Below are positions 1 through 7,775 of a DNA stretch of 64,000 bases, in pieces. The notes under the pieces are model-generated. The model had not been told where the DNA came from and did not search any database. It saw nothing but the letters and a program-made list of their open reading frames with translations. The DNA comes from Flavobacteriales bacterium. GTDB lineage: Bacteria; Bacteroidota; Bacteroidia; Flavobacteriales_F; PHOS-HE28. Position 1 is the first letter of the stretch; each line of letters starts with the position of its first letter. The DNA is taken from the NCBI GenBank assembly GCA_016703105.1, contig JADJCS010000020.1:1-64000 (forward strand). Reading direction: 5' to 3'. A program made the translations under genes and the position numbers.

Positions 1-54
1 TCCGATAGCCGCATCGCCGTCTTCCAGCGCAAGGAAGTGCGCCGCGCGTACTGA
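1..54 (+). CDS. 3' end of a truncated or partial gene
   Basis: An open frame enters from the left edge and ends at TGA 52-54, giving 17 visible residues that include AVFQRKEVRRAY. This resembles the first residues of BRO/DinD-like phage-type proteins, which usually continue with an EWWF motif, so the stop after Tyr could mean a gene cut short next to the toxin-antitoxin/IS region. With so few residues this is only a guess; it could equally be the ordinary end of an unrelated gene. Confidence 0.3.
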   Translation, partial: SDSRIAVFQRKEVRRAY

Positions 55-60
55 GCCGTT

Positions 61-111
61 TCACTCCACCCCGCTCGCCAGGATCTTCTTCAAGTGCTCC
101 ACCAGCGGCGG
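61..111 (-). pseudogene. Detached 3' tail of hepT beyond the IS insertion
   Basis: Read on the minus strand, these bases encode the original HepT C-terminus, ending ASGVE and a TGA stop at 63-61. Removing the IS and one copy of the 4-bp duplication joins them in frame to the hepT gene at 1374-1670 and restores a protein of about 115 residues, the usual HepT size. As the sequence stands the tail is fused to the end of the transposase frame, which has no stop inside the IS and reads out to this host stop codon. Confidence 0.8.
108..111. repeat. Target site duplication, left copy (GCGG)
   Basis: GCGG immediately outside the left IS terminus matches GCGG immediately outside the right terminus (1370-1373). 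A 4-bp duplication is typical of the IS407 group of the IS3 family. Confidence 0.75.
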
Positions 112-124
112 TGTAAGAGCCCCC
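112..124 (+). repeat. IS terminal inverted repeat, orfB end
   Basis: TGTAAGAGCCCCC at this end is the exact reverse complement of 1357-1369. Confidence 0.85.
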
Positions 125-1091
125 ATTTCAGGCGCGGTCTTTTGTAAAGCTAATTGAGTCGTTGGTGGTGTTGTGATCGTCCTGTTGGAAGGTGGGCAGG
201 TCGGCAGCGTGGATCTGTGCGTTGGGGAGCTGTCCACGTTTTCAACAGGAACGCGCGGGGGGATGTTGCCCAACGACTCATGCGGTCGCTCGTTGTTGTA
301 CTCCCAGATCCAGCGATTGGTCTCTGCACGCACCTGTTGGAGCGTCTCGAAGAGGTTGGCATCGAGCACCTCCTCGCGATAGGTGCGGTTGAAGCGCTCG
401 ATCAAGCCGTTCTCCGTGGCTTGCCCTTGCGGATGAAGTGCAACTCGATGCCGCGCTCTTTGCACCATAGCTCCAAGGCCTGCGCAATGAACTCCGGGCC
501 ATTGTCCACGCGGATGCGCTCGGGCTTACCCCGCCACTGGACCAGTTGTTCGAGCTGGCGCACCACGCGGTGGCTGCTGATGGAGGTGTCCACGGTGATG
601 TCCAGGGGCTTCGCGGTTGTGATCATCGATGATGTTGAAGGTGCGGTACTTGCGGCCATTGGCCAGGGTATCGTGCATGAAGTCCATGCTCCAGGTGATG
701 TTCGGCGCGATCGGCAGCACCATCGGCTCCTTCACACGCGCGGGCAGGCGGTGCTTCATCTTGCGGCGCAGGTGCAACCCAAGGATGCGGTAGAGTCGCC
801 GGGTGCGTTTACGGTTGATCAACAACCCTTCCATGCGCAGCTTGGCATGCATCTTCCGCATGCCCCAACGCGGGTGCTTAGTGGCCAAGCACGCAAGCGG
901 TCCATGGTGGCATGGTCCAGTTGGCGCCGGTGTAGGTAGCGCAGCACCGATCCACTGAGCTTTATCAGCTTGCAGGCCCGCCGCACACTCATCTGGCGCT
1001 GTTCGACCAGTTTGTGCACGCACTCGCGCTTGGCGGCAGGGCCTAGAGCTTTCCCGATAGCAGGTCCTTCAGCGCTTCGCGGTCCATGCAC
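112..1091 (-). pseudogene. IS3-family transposase OrfB (DDE integrase), frameshifted
   Basis: Pieces in different minus-strand frames together make one OrfB. They contain the HTH_21-like segment near 1000, the first catalytic Asp in WSMDFMHD (about 690), the second Asp in RVDNGPEF (about 500) and the Glu in LIERFNRTYREEVL (about 390). Alignment of the pieces implies a missing base near 895, an extra base near 606 and a missing base near 422. The last frame runs through the IS end into the hepT tail. Decay is the simplest reading; sequencing error cannot be excluded. Confidence 0.85.
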
Positions 1092-1307
1092 GCCTCAGCG
1101 TAGAGCCGCTTGAGACGCGCGTGCTCAGCCTTCAAGTCCTTGAGTTCCTTGAGCTGGTTGGGCTCAAGCCCGCCGTACCTGCTCTTCCATTGGTAGAAGG
1201 TGGGTTGGCTAACCCGGTGCTCCCGGCACAGGTCTGCGGCCTTCTTGCCCGCCTCATGCTCGCGCAGGATCGATACGACTCGCGTCCGGTGAACTTGCTT
1301 TTCTCAT
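1043..1307 (-). pseudogene. IS3-family transposase OrfA, probably frameshifted at its start
   Basis: The minus-strand frame contains REHEAGKKAADLCREHRVSQ and then PTFYQWKSRYGGL, the helix-turn-helix of IS3 OrfA, followed by a Leu/Lys-rich zipper ending LKDLLSGKL and TAG at 1045-1043. The only plausible ATG (1307) lies in another frame, so an indel near 1290-1305 is likely. It overlaps the start of OrfB, as expected when the two are joined by programmed -1 frameshifting. Confidence 0.75.
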
Positions 1308-1356
1308 GCTTCCCAAGTTTAGGTGGTTGTCTCTTCTTACAACCGTACCTGTTATT

Positions 1357-1369
1357 GGGGGCTCTTACA
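1357..1369 (-). repeat. IS terminal inverted repeat, orfA end
   Basis: GGGGGCTCTTACA is the exact reverse complement of 112-124. Its last five bases supply the present hepT stop codon. Confidence 0.85.
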
Positions 1370-1670
1370 GCGGCACGTACTTGTTCGTGATGCGGTAGAT
1401 CTGCGTGTCATCGATCCGCCGGTAGTCATGCACGATCCTGTGGCGTAGGCCCTCGATCTTGAACCAATCCACTTCGGGGTGGGCGTTCTTCAGCGCATCG
1501 GTCAGGTTGTATGCCGCTTCGCCGATGGTCTGTAGTCGATAGACGATGGCATCACGCAGTACATCATCTGCCAGAAAGACTTCCAGATTAACACCGGTCA
1601 TGCTGCGGACAACCCGTTCAGCAGCAGACAGCATATCAATGAGCCGCACCTTGTCGCTGCGCTCAGACAT
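1365..1670 (-). CDS. hepT: HepT-like ribonuclease toxin, 3' end altered by an IS
   Basis: The 101-residue protein belongs to the HepT (HEPN, DUF86) family, toxins that cleave RNA and are silenced by the partner nucleotidyltransferase. The HEPN catalytic motif Rx4HxY is intact as R76, H81 and Y83 (RHRIVHDY). The IS at 112-1369 cuts off the last 15 or so residues and supplies the final Leu codon and TAA. The start overlaps the 3' end of mntA by 8 bp, as expected for translational coupling. The missing tail is one helix turn or so away from the active site, so activity may be changed or retained; the sequence alone does not tell. Confidence 0.88.
   Translation of the reverse strand: MSERSDKVRLIDMLSAAERVVRSMTGVNLEVFLADDVLRDAIVYRLQTIGEAAYNLTDALKNAHPEVDWFKIEGLRHRIVHDYRRIDDTQIYRITNKYVPL
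1370..1373. repeat. Target site duplication, right copy (GCGG)
   Basis: It matches 108-111 and falls within the hepT codons for the last native residues. Confidence 0.75.
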
Positions 1671-1953
1671 ACTTCAAGTCCTTCTCGATGAATTCCATGT
1701 AATGCGGCTTCACGGCGGTGCGCATCACCAGATCCACCTCACGCTGCACGATGCCTTGCAGATCGATCAGCAGGTCGAAATAGTCGAAGTCGGCTCCGGG
1801 CTCGAACTCCACCATGATGTCCACATCGCTGTCCGGGCGGAAGTCATCGCGCGTGGCCGAGCCGAACACGGCCATGCTCTTCAAGCCGTACTTGGCAAAG
1901 AGCCGGGCGCGTTCGCGGCGGAGAACAGAGAGGATGTCGGCGAGGGTGCCCAT
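1663..1953 (-). CDS. mntA: MntA-like minimal nucleotidyltransferase antitoxin
   Basis: The 96-residue protein is a minimal nucleotidyltransferase with the family signature G31-S32 followed by SDVDIMVEF (D43 and D45) and a third acidic residue near D74 (REVDLV). In characterised MntA/HepT pairs this enzyme AMPylates the HepT Tyr and so neutralises the toxin. The ATG at 1953 was chosen because the signature begins about 30 residues later and a GATATTTG box (1960-1967) lies just 6 bases upstream; a longer frame to 2049 has no family support. It is cotranscribed with hepT (8-bp overlap). Confidence 0.9.
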   Translation of the reverse strand: MGTLADILSVLRRERARLFAKYGLKSMAVFGSATRDDFRPDSDVDIMVEFEPGADFDYFDLLIDLQGIVQREVDLVMRTAVKPHYMEFIEKDLKYV

Positions 1954-2054
1954 GGGATACAAATATCCGACAGACCTGCTGACCTTCGCTGTATGTCCAA
2001 CCAGCCCGACGCCACCACCGCCGTTCACTAAAATTGCCGCAGCAATCACACCCC

Positions 2055-2327
2055 ATGAAACGCATCCTCGTATCCATCACACTTTCCCCGGAAGGCATGG
2101 GGACCATAAAGGCAACGCCCGAGTTGCAGCAGGCGGAAATGCGGTTCATCAACACCTGGAAGGAAGAGGGTATTCTGGAGAGCTTCTTCATCACCACGAA
2201 ACGCACAGGAGCATTCCTACTTTTCAACAATGCGGATGGCAACCGGACCAAGGAGCTGATCGGCGGCCTGCCGTACTTCCCCTACATGTCCAAGGTGGAG
2301 TACTTCGAACTGGACAAGCAGTTCTAA
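2055..2327 (+). CDS. Small conserved protein, ferredoxin-like barrel type
   Basis: The 90-residue protein begins MKRILVSITLSPEG and contains an alternating strand/helix pattern (strand, helix with FINTWKEEG, strand FFITTKRTGAFLLF, helix, strand KVEYFEL) like muconolactone isomerase/YciI-type dimeric alpha-beta barrels. No catalytic signature can be named. An in-frame ATG at 2034 exists, but the MKR start fits the fold better. It is 3 bp upstream of the next gene and probably cotranscribed with it. Confidence 0.65.
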   Translation: MKRILVSITLSPEGMGTIKATPELQQAEMRFINTWKEEGILESFFITTKRTGAFLLFNNADGNRTKELIGGLPYFPYMSKVEYFELDKQF

Positions 2328-2330
2328 GCC

Positions 2331-2753
2331 ATGGCGAACCCCAACAAGACCCACGCCACCGCCGCGAGCGTGGATGCCTTCATCGATAAGCAGCCGAAGG
2401 AGGAAGTGCGCGACGATTGCCGCACGCTGATAAAGCTGATGCACGAACTCACCGGCGAGCAACCGCACCTGTACGGGCCCACGATCATTGGCTTCGGCAC
2501 CTACCATTACACCTACGCCAGCGGTCATTCGGGCAGTGCTCCCTTGGCGGCTTTCAGCCCACGCAAACCGGAGCTGGTCCTCTACCTCGGCGAAGAGGCG
2601 CAGGAGCCGGAGCTGCTTGCCAAGCTGGGTAGACACCGAGCGACGAAAGGCTGCCTTTACGTGAAGCGACTGGCCGACATCGACCTGAAGGTGCTGAAGC
2701 TCATGCTCAAGAGGTCGATCGCTCGCACAAGGAAGGCCTATCCGCTGTCCTAG
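2331..2753 (+). CDS. DUF1801 domain protein
   Basis: The 140-residue protein has the YdhG/DUF1801 pattern: an N-terminal helix with VDAFIDKQPKEEVRDDCRTL, the segment YGPTIIGFGTYHYTYASG, then SPRKPELVLYL and a C-terminal stretch with CLYVKRLADID. The family is widespread and functionally uncharacterised; some members are linked to iron or stress. It follows the 90-residue gene by 3 bp. It has no signal peptide, so it should be cytoplasmic. A second, two-domain DUF1801 protein lies at 46148-47017. Confidence 0.85.
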   Translation: MANPNKTHATAASVDAFIDKQPKEEVRDDCRTLIKLMHELTGEQPHLYGPTIIGFGTYHYTYASGHSGSAPLAAFSPRKPELVLYLGEEAQEPELLAKLGRHRATKGCLYVKRLADIDLKVLKLMLKRSIARTRKAYPLS

Positions 2754-2815
2754 TCCGCGCCCGCAGGGGAGGACACGTCCGGCCGCCCATCTGGAACAAT
2801 TCCAAACAGCACAGC

Positions 2816-2860
2816 GTTAGCGACTTGCGTCCCGTGCTAACGGCCCGGCCCGTAGGTTTG
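2816..2860 (+). promoter_or_regulatory. Probable sdhCAB promoter with an inverted repeat
   Basis: TAGGTTTG (2853-2860) matches the Bacteroidota -7 consensus TAnnTTTG and lies 44 bp before the sdhC ATG. Just upstream, GTTAGC (2816-2821) and GCTAAC (2836-2841) form an inverted repeat with a 14-base spacer that would cover the -33 region, a plausible operator. The regulator is not known. Confidence 0.5.
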
Positions 2861-2904
2861 CGGTCAGAACGAACGCACCCCATCCGTTCACTGTTCCTCC
2901 CAGC

Positions 2905-3585
2905 ATGGCCCGTACAGGACTCTTCGGTTCCTCCCTCGTCAAAAAGTACTGGATGGCCCTCACGGGCCTTTTCCTTATCAGCTTTCTGGTGGTCCACGCC
3001 ACGGTGAACGCGATGATCTTCTTCAATGACGGGGGCGTCACGTTCAACGAAGCGGCCCACTTCATGGGCACCAACCCGCTCATCCGCGCGATGGAGTTCG
3101 TGCTTTTCGCGGGCCTCATCCTGCATATCGTGGACGGTCTGATCCTTTGGAGCCAGAACCGCGCAGCGCGACCTGTGAAATACGCCATGGAGAAAGGCAG
3201 CGCCAACCGAAGTTGGTATAGTGCCAGCATGGGCATCCTCGGCACCTTGCTGCTGCTCTTCCTCATGCTGCACCTGTGGCACTTCTGGGTGAAGAGCCGC
3301 ATCACCGGCTTGCGCGAGATCGAAGGGATGCCGGGCCACGACAACCTCTACATCGAGATGGTGGAGGTATTCGCGCACCCCGTTCCCGTGGTGCTTTACG
3401 TGCTCGGATGTTTCAGCCTGTTCTGGCACCTGCTGCACGGCTTCCAGAGCGCCTTCCAAAGCGTCGGTATCAACCACAAGCGCTACACGCCGATCATCAA
3501 GATGGTGGGCGCCGGTTTCAGCATCGTCATCTCCGCGCTCTTCGCCTCGATGCCGGTGAGCATGTACCTAGGTTGGATCAAGTGA
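2905..3585 (+). CDS. sdhC: Succinate dehydrogenase cytochrome b558 subunit
   Basis: The 226-residue integral membrane protein anchors succinate dehydrogenase and carries haem b, passing electrons to menaquinone. It starts MARTGLFGSSLVKKYWMALT, typical of the Bacteroidota b558 family, and shows about five hydrophobic segments (LTGLFLISFLVVHATVNAM; MEFVLFAGLILHIVDGLIL; GILGTLLLLFLMLHLWHFWV; VVLYVLGCFSLFWHLLHG; VISALFASMPVSMYLGW) with membrane His residues suited to haem ligation. It is the first gene of sdhCAB, 21 bp ahead of sdhA. Confidence 0.95.
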   Translation: MARTGLFGSSLVKKYWMALTGLFLISFLVVHATVNAMIFFNDGGVTFNEAAHFMGTNPLIRAMEFVLFAGLILHIVDGLILWSQNRAARPVKYAMEKGSANRSWYSASMGILGTLLLLFLMLHLWHFWVKSRITGLREIEGMPGHDNLYIEMVEVFAHPVPVVLYVLGCFSLFWHLLHGFQSAFQSVGINHKRYTPIIKMVGAGFSIVISALFASMPVSMYLGWIK

Positions 3586-3606
3586 TCCGTTGAACCTCTT
3601 CGATCA

Positions 3607-5622
3607 ATGAGCAAGCTCGACAGCAAGATCCCTCCCGGCCCCATCGATAAGAAGTGGACCGATCACAAGGGACACATCCGCATCGTCGCCCCCGCGAACA
3701 AACGCCGCATCGATATCATCGTTGTGGGCACGGGTCTCGCTGGAGGTGCCGCCGCCGCATCGCTCGCGGAGATGGGCTACAATGTGAAGGCCTTCTGCTT
3801 CCAGGATAGCGCCCGTCGTGCGCACAGCATCGCCGCGCAGGGCGGGATCAATGCCGCGAAGAACTACCAGAACGACGGCGACAGCACCTACCGTCTGTTC
3901 TACGATACCGTGAAAGGCGGTGACTACCGCGCACGCGAAGCCAACGTGTATCGCTTGGCGGAAGTGAGCGCGAACATCATCGACCAGTGCGTGGCGCAAG
4001 GCGTGCCCTTCGCCCGCGACTACGGTGGACTCCTCGACAACCGGTCCTTCGGTGGCGTGCAAGTGAGCCGCACCTTCTACGCCCGCGGACAGACAGGACA
4101 GCAACTACTTCTCGGTGCGTACAGCGCGCTAATGCGCCAGGTGGGCAAGGGCGCCGTGCAGATGTTCGACCGCCACGAGATGCTCGATGTGGTTGTTGTG
4201 GACGGCAAGGCACGCGGCATCATCGCTCGCAACCTGATCACCGGCGAGATCGAAAGGCACGGCGCACACGCGGTGCTGCTCTGCACGGGCGGCTACGGCA
4301 ACGTGTTCTTCTTGAGCACGAACGCCATGGGCAGCAACGTCACGGCGGCGTGGAAGGCGCACAAGCGTGGGGCCTACTTCGGCAATCCGTGCTACACGCA
4401 GATCCACCCGACGTGCATCCCCGTGAGCGGCACGCACCAGAGCAAGCTCACGTTGATGAGCGAGTCGCTGCGGAATGATGGCCGCATCTGGGTGCCGAAG
4501 AACATCGAGGACGCGAAAGCGATCCGCGATGGCAAGAAGAAAGGCAGCGACATCGCTGAAGGCGATCGTGACTATTACCTCGAACGCCGTTATCCGGCCT
4601 TCGGGAACCTGGTGCCGCGTGACGTGGCCAGTCGTGCTGCGAAAGAGCGTTGCGATGCCGGATACGGCGTGAACAAGACCGGTGAGGCCGTGTACCTCGA
4701 TTTCAGTGCCGCCATCGAGCGCTACGGCAAGCTCGAGGCGAACGTGAAGAAGATCGAGAACGCGAGCCAGGAGCAAGTACGCGAGCTAGGAACTTCCGTG
4801 GTGAGCGAGAAGTACGGCAACCTCTTCGAGATGTACGAGAACATCGTCGGCGAGGATCCCTACAAGCATGCGATGAAGATCTACCCGGCCGTACACTACA
4901 CCATGGGCGGCCTGTGGGTGGACTACAACCTGCAGACCACCGTGCCGGGTCTCTTCTGTTTGGGCGAAGCGAACTTCAGCGATCACGGCGCGAACCGTCT
5001 CGGCGCATCAGCGCTGATGCAAGGCTTGGCGGACGGCTACTTCGTGATCCCGTACACCGTGGGTGATTACCTCGCGGATGACATCCGTACAGGTCCCATC
5101 AAGACCAACACGCCGGAGTTCGATGCGGCCGAGAAGGACGTGAAGGATCGCATCAACCACTTCCTCAACAACAAGGGCACGAAGCCGGTTGATGACTTCC
5201 ACCGCCGCTTGGGCAAGGTGATGTGGGACAAGTGCGGCATGGCGCGCAACGCACAGGGCTTGCAGGAAGCGATTATGGAGATCCGCCAGATCCGCGAGGA
5301 GTTCTACCGCGACGTGCGCGTTCCTGGCAAAGCCGGTGAGTTCAACCAGGAACTGGAGAAGGCCGGTCGGGTGGCCGATTTCCTGGAACTCGGCGAACTG
5401 ATGTGCGTTGATGCGCTTCATCGCAACGAAAGTTGTGGTGGTCACTTCCGTGAGGAATTCGCAGAAACAGATGGGCCACAGCAGGGTGAGGCCAAACGCG
5501 ATGATACCAACTACGCATACGTGGCGGCTTGGGAATGGATGGGGGATGCCGGCAAGGCGAACCTGCACAAGGAAGCGCTGGAGTTCAACGAAGTGAAACT
5601 GACGCAACGCAGCTACAAGTAA
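3607..5622 (+). CDS. sdhA: Succinate dehydrogenase flavoprotein subunit
   Basis: The 671-residue FAD subunit oxidises succinate to fumarate in the TCA cycle on the cytoplasmic face. The dinucleotide motif VVGTGLAGGAAAASLAEMGY starts near residue 39, and HSIAAQGGINAAKNY contains the His that carries FAD covalently. The catalytic region includes HPTCIP and the C-terminal part has the FAD-binding segment GLFCLGEANFSDHGANRLGA. The length suits the long non-proteobacterial type. Its stop overlaps the sdhB start (TAATG). Confidence 0.97.
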   Translation: MSKLDSKIPPGPIDKKWTDHKGHIRIVAPANKRRIDIIVVGTGLAGGAAAASLAEMGYNVKAFCFQDSARRAHSIAAQGGINAAKNYQNDGDSTYRLFYDTVKGGDYRAREANVYRLAEVSANIIDQCVAQGVPFARDYGGLLDNRSFGGVQVSRTFYARGQTGQQLLLGAYSALMRQVGKGAVQMFDRHEMLDVVVVDGKARGIIARNLITGEIERHGAHAVLLCTGGYGNVFFLSTNAMGSNVTAAWKAHKRGAYFGNPCYTQIHPTCIPVSGTHQSKLTLMSESLRNDGRIWVPKNIEDAKAIRDGKKKGSDIAEGDRDYYLERRYPAFGNLVPRDVASRAAKERCDAGYGVNKTGEAVYLDFSAAIERYGKLEANVKKIENASQEQVRELGTSVVSEKYGNLFEMYENIVGEDPYKHAMKIYPAVHYTMGGLWVDYNLQTTVPGLFCLGEANFSDHGANRLGASALMQGLADGYFVIPYTVGDYLADDIRTGPIKTNTPEFDAAEKDVKDRINHFLNNKGTKPVDDFHRRLGKVMWDKCGMARNAQGLQEAIMEIRQIREEFYRDVRVPGKAGEFNQELEKAGRVADFLELGELMCVDALHRNESCGGHFREEFAETDGPQQGEAKRDDTNYAYVAAWEWMGDAGKANLHKEALEFNEVKLTQRSYK

Positions 5623-6380
5623 TGGGCAACATGAAGCTGAATCTCAAGATCTGGCGCCAGGCTGGTCCGAACGACAAGGGCCAGATGAAGGACTATCCTG
5701 TCAGCAACGTGTCCGAGGACATGAGCTTTCTGGAGATGCTGGATGTATTGAACGACGACATCGTGCGCAAGGGAGAGGACCCGATCGCCTTCGACCACGA
5801 CTGTCGCGAAGGCATCTGCGGATCATGCAGCCTCTTCATCAATGGTGAGGCGCACGGACCGGGCAAGGGCATCACCACGTGCCAGTTGCACATGCGTCGC
5901 TTCAAGGATGGCGATACGATCCACGTCGAGCCGTGGCGCAGCGCAGCGTTCCCGGTGATCAAGGATCTCGCGACCAACCGTGGAGCCTTCGACCGCATTC
6001 AAGCGGCCGGTGGTTTCGTGAGCGTGAACACCAGCGGCAACTTGGTTGACGGCAACGCGGTGCCCATCCCGAAGGACGACGCCGACAAGGCCTTCGACGC
6101 CGCTACTTGCATCGGTTGTGGTGCCTGTGTGGCCTCCTGCCCGAACGGTTCCGCGATGTTGTTCACCGCTGCGAAAGTCTCGCAGCTCTCGCTCCTCCCC
6201 CAAGGCAAACCCGAGCGCAAGCGCCGAGCGCTGGCCATGGTAGAGCAAATGGACAAGGAGGGCTTTGGCAACTGCAGCGCGATCGGTGCCTGTGAGGTCG
6301 AGTGCCCCAAGAACATCAGCTTGGAGCACATCGCGCGGCTGAACCGGGAGTACTTGGCGGCGACGGTGACGAAGGAGTGA
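5622..6380 (+). CDS. sdhB: Succinate dehydrogenase iron-sulfur subunit
   Basis: The 252-residue protein links FAD to the membrane anchor through three iron-sulfur clusters. The [2Fe-2S] ligands lie in CREGICGSC and the later Cys of ITTCQ; the [4Fe-4S] motif is CIGCGACVASC; the third set includes CSAIGACEVECPKNI. The ATG at 5622 overlaps the sdhA stop; ATG 5631 (MKLNLKIW) is an equally good start. A frame open from 5529 lies inside sdhA and is not needed. Confidence 0.96.
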   Translation: MGNMKLNLKIWRQAGPNDKGQMKDYPVSNVSEDMSFLEMLDVLNDDIVRKGEDPIAFDHDCREGICGSCSLFINGEAHGPGKGITTCQLHMRRFKDGDTIHVEPWRSAAFPVIKDLATNRGAFDRIQAAGGFVSVNTSGNLVDGNAVPIPKDDADKAFDAATCIGCGACVASCPNGSAMLFTAAKVSQLSLLPQGKPERKRRALAMVEQMDKEGFGNCSAIGACEVECPKNISLEHIARLNREYLAATVTKE

Positions 6381-6632
6381 TCTTGAATGATGCGCGCCCT
6401 TCTTTGAGTCCTTGTGCCCCTTGTTCTTATCTCACGCCAAGATGGGCGAGGCAAAGAGGATTCAAATCCCCAATGGGATGGTGTTAGTGTAAGAATGAAA
6501 GATGCAGTCGTCGTTGCTTCAGTCCATATGGAGTCGATGCGGTACTCGCGCTGGTGGTATGAGCAGGATGCTCTTTCTGATAGCACCATTCCACGACATT
6601 AGGAAGCTCAGATTACCATTTCCGAAGCGGAG
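6381..6632. other. AT-richer intergenic stretch, no confident gene
   Basis: Base composition is visibly less GC-rich than the neighbouring genes. One frame from 6414 to 6602 is open but short and unrecognised; it is in the same frame as the next open reading frame, separated only by TAG at 6600-6602, so an older longer gene with a nonsense codon is possible. No RNA gene or terminator stands out. Confidence 0.4.
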
Positions 6633-6908
6633 TTGGAAGCATTGATTTCCTTTGCCCAACAATTGATACGAGAGGCTGTGCTTTCCGAGGACGGCGCCAC
6701 CGAGATTCATGGTGACAACGTTGTGATCAGGCTCTTTCATGGTGTTGGGTCGGGGAAGGTTGAGGTGGAAATAAGCTATGTCTCAGTTGACCATTGGCTC
6801 TCGCTTTCTCCGTTGAACGTGAGATTGAGGGCTATGACCGTTGGTCGGTTTGACAATGTCCCAAAGCGATCTGTGGACGTTCACGGATGGAATGATGTTG
6901 TCTATTAG
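6633..6908 (+). CDS. Hypothetical protein, 91 residues
   Basis: The open frame from TTG 6633 (open back to 6603) encodes a plausible soluble protein with an amphipathic helix near the start (LEALISFAQQLIREAV) and strands such as NVVIRLFHG and KVEVEISYV. I do not recognise the family. Its end overlaps the relic of an aminotransferase 5' end that starts at 6892, so the C-terminus may be a product of that rearrangement. Low GC suggests acquisition by transfer. Confidence 0.35.
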   Translation: MEALISFAQQLIREAVLSEDGATEIHGDNVVIRLFHGVGSGKVEVEISYVSVDHWLSLSPLNVRLRAMTVGRFDNVPKRSVDVHGWNDVVY

Positions 6909-6996
6909 CAAACTCCCCCACGTCGGCACCACCATCTTCACGGTGAAGAACAAGTCGGCCGCCGAATGCGGCGCCATCAACCTCAGCCAGGGCTGA
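6892..6996 (+). pseudogene. Relic 5' end of the downstream aminotransferase gene
   Basis: Bases 6907-6993 align without gaps to 7788-7874 at 75 of 87 positions and encode SKLPHVGTTIFTV followed, after a diverged patch, by ECGAINLSQG and TGA. The same residues open the intact aminotransferase. Two start codons (6892, 6895) precede it in frame. It is best read as the leftover end of the original gene, or a diverged copy, displaced when the toxin-antitoxin pair at 6997-7709 arrived. Confidence 0.8.
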
Positions 6997-7413
6997 TCAC
7001 TTCAACCGCTTCACTGCTTGTGCAGGAGTGATCACCGGGATCATTTCCTGCTGCTTGAAGTCTTTGTCGTTGCTGACGATGGCATCAACGCCACCGGCCG
7101 TGATCGCCGCGTGGAACTGGATCGCGTCCTCCAGATCGTTCCAGCCGCTGTTGATACCAGCGATCAACTCAGAGGTGCCGATACGTGCCACAGCGATGTG
7201 CGGGAGGAGCGCATTCAATCGAGCGATCACCAAATCCATGCGCAGATCATACTTGCCCAGGGAATAGAGCATGGTCATCACCGAGGTCGCCGTGGTGAGC
7301 ACCTCCACCTCCTCCTTCACCGCCAGTTTAATGAGGGCGTTCGACGCTGCGTGATGGGGCCTTTCGGTCTGGAACAGGTCGAACAGGACATTGGTGTCCA
7401 AGAAGTACCTCAT
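6997..7413 (-). CDS. PIN-domain ribonuclease toxin (VapC-like)
   Basis: The 138-residue protein has the PIN fold acidic residues: the N-terminal FLDTNVLFDL (first Asp), a central Glu in IGTSELIAG, and LEDAIQFHAA followed by AIVSNDKDF (later Asp residues). PIN toxins cleave RNA and are inhibited by a cognate antitoxin. The start overlaps the antitoxin gene by 4 bp (ATGA), so the pair is translationally coupled, antitoxin first. It lies between two copies of the aminotransferase 5' sequence, which suggests arrival as a module. Confidence 0.88.
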   Translation of the reverse strand: MRYFLDTNVLFDLFQTERPHHAASNALIKLAVKEEVEVLTTATSVMTMLYSLGKYDLRMDLVIARLNALLPHIAVARIGTSELIAGINSGWNDLEDAIQFHAAITAGGVDAIVSNDKDFKQQEMIPVITPAQAVKRLK

Positions 7414-7709
7414 GCCTTGGGCTTGGCCGTCTTCTTCTTGGGTGCGGGCTTGGCCTTCGGCTTGTATCCAAAAGCGTAGGCCAAACGCGGATCCTCCTCC
7501 AAGTCCTTCTGCGAGATCTTACCGCTCAACCATGTACCCATCTCATCGATCCACGCGAGATCGTCGTCTTTCTTGGCCGCGTCCTTCCGATCGAGCTCCT
7601 CCACGAGGTCATCAACGATGGCGCTCATGGGCTTGGCCCTGCGGGCACCGGCTTTTCGCAGCAGCGCTACCGTGCGCTTGTTCAAGCTTAGCGTGACCTT
7701 CGTTTTCAT
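7410..7709 (-). CDS. Antitoxin partner of the PIN toxin (DUF6364-like)
   Basis: The 99-residue protein starts MKTKVTLSLNKRTVALLRKA, a ribbon-helix-helix DNA-binding pattern, followed by an acidic toxin-contact region (DLVEELDRKDAAKKDDDL) and a Lys/Pro/Ala-rich tail (KAKPAPKKKTAKPKA), which is unusual and may bind nucleic acid. It precedes the toxin and overlaps it by 4 bp. The promoter carries two direct repeats suited to autorepression. Confidence 0.82.
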   Translation of the reverse strand: MKTKVTLSLNKRTVALLRKAGARRAKPMSAIVDDLVEELDRKDAAKKDDDLAWIDEMGTWLSGKISQKDLEEDPRLAYAFGYKPKAKPAPKKKTAKPKA

Positions 7710-7716
7710 GCTGCAT

Positions 7717-7752
7717 CAAATATACATACGCCCTTGCCCGTCGTACATACGC
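7717..7752 (-). promoter_or_regulatory. Antitoxin promoter with two direct repeats (likely autoregulation)
   Basis: On the minus strand TATATTTG (7724-7717) is a perfect TAnnTTTG box, 7 bases before the antitoxin ATG. The 9-mer TACATACGC occurs at 7723-7731 and 7744-7752 on the plus strand, exactly 21 bp apart, overlapping the -7 box and the -33 region. This is a natural place for the ribbon-helix-helix antitoxin to bind. Confidence 0.6.
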
Positions 7753-7775
7753 GGCCAACGACGTAGTTTCGGGCC

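Larger units (their letters stand above)
112..1369 (-). mobile_element. IS3-family insertion sequence, IS407-like, decayed
   Basis: This is a 1258-bp element bounded by inverted repeats starting TGTAAGAGCCCCC and flanked by a GCGG duplication. It holds minus-strand orfA and orfB relics with the IS3 arrangement: a helix-turn-helix/leucine-zipper OrfA followed by a DDE integrase OrfB. Length, terminal sequence and 4-bp duplication fit the IS407 group. Several single-base frameshifts interrupt both frames, so it is probably no longer able to move by itself. It is inserted near the 3' end of hepT. Confidence 0.9.

Noticed and set aside
1..54. Firm assignment of the left-edge fragment to a BRO-type protein
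   Set aside because: Only 17 residues are visible, too few to place.
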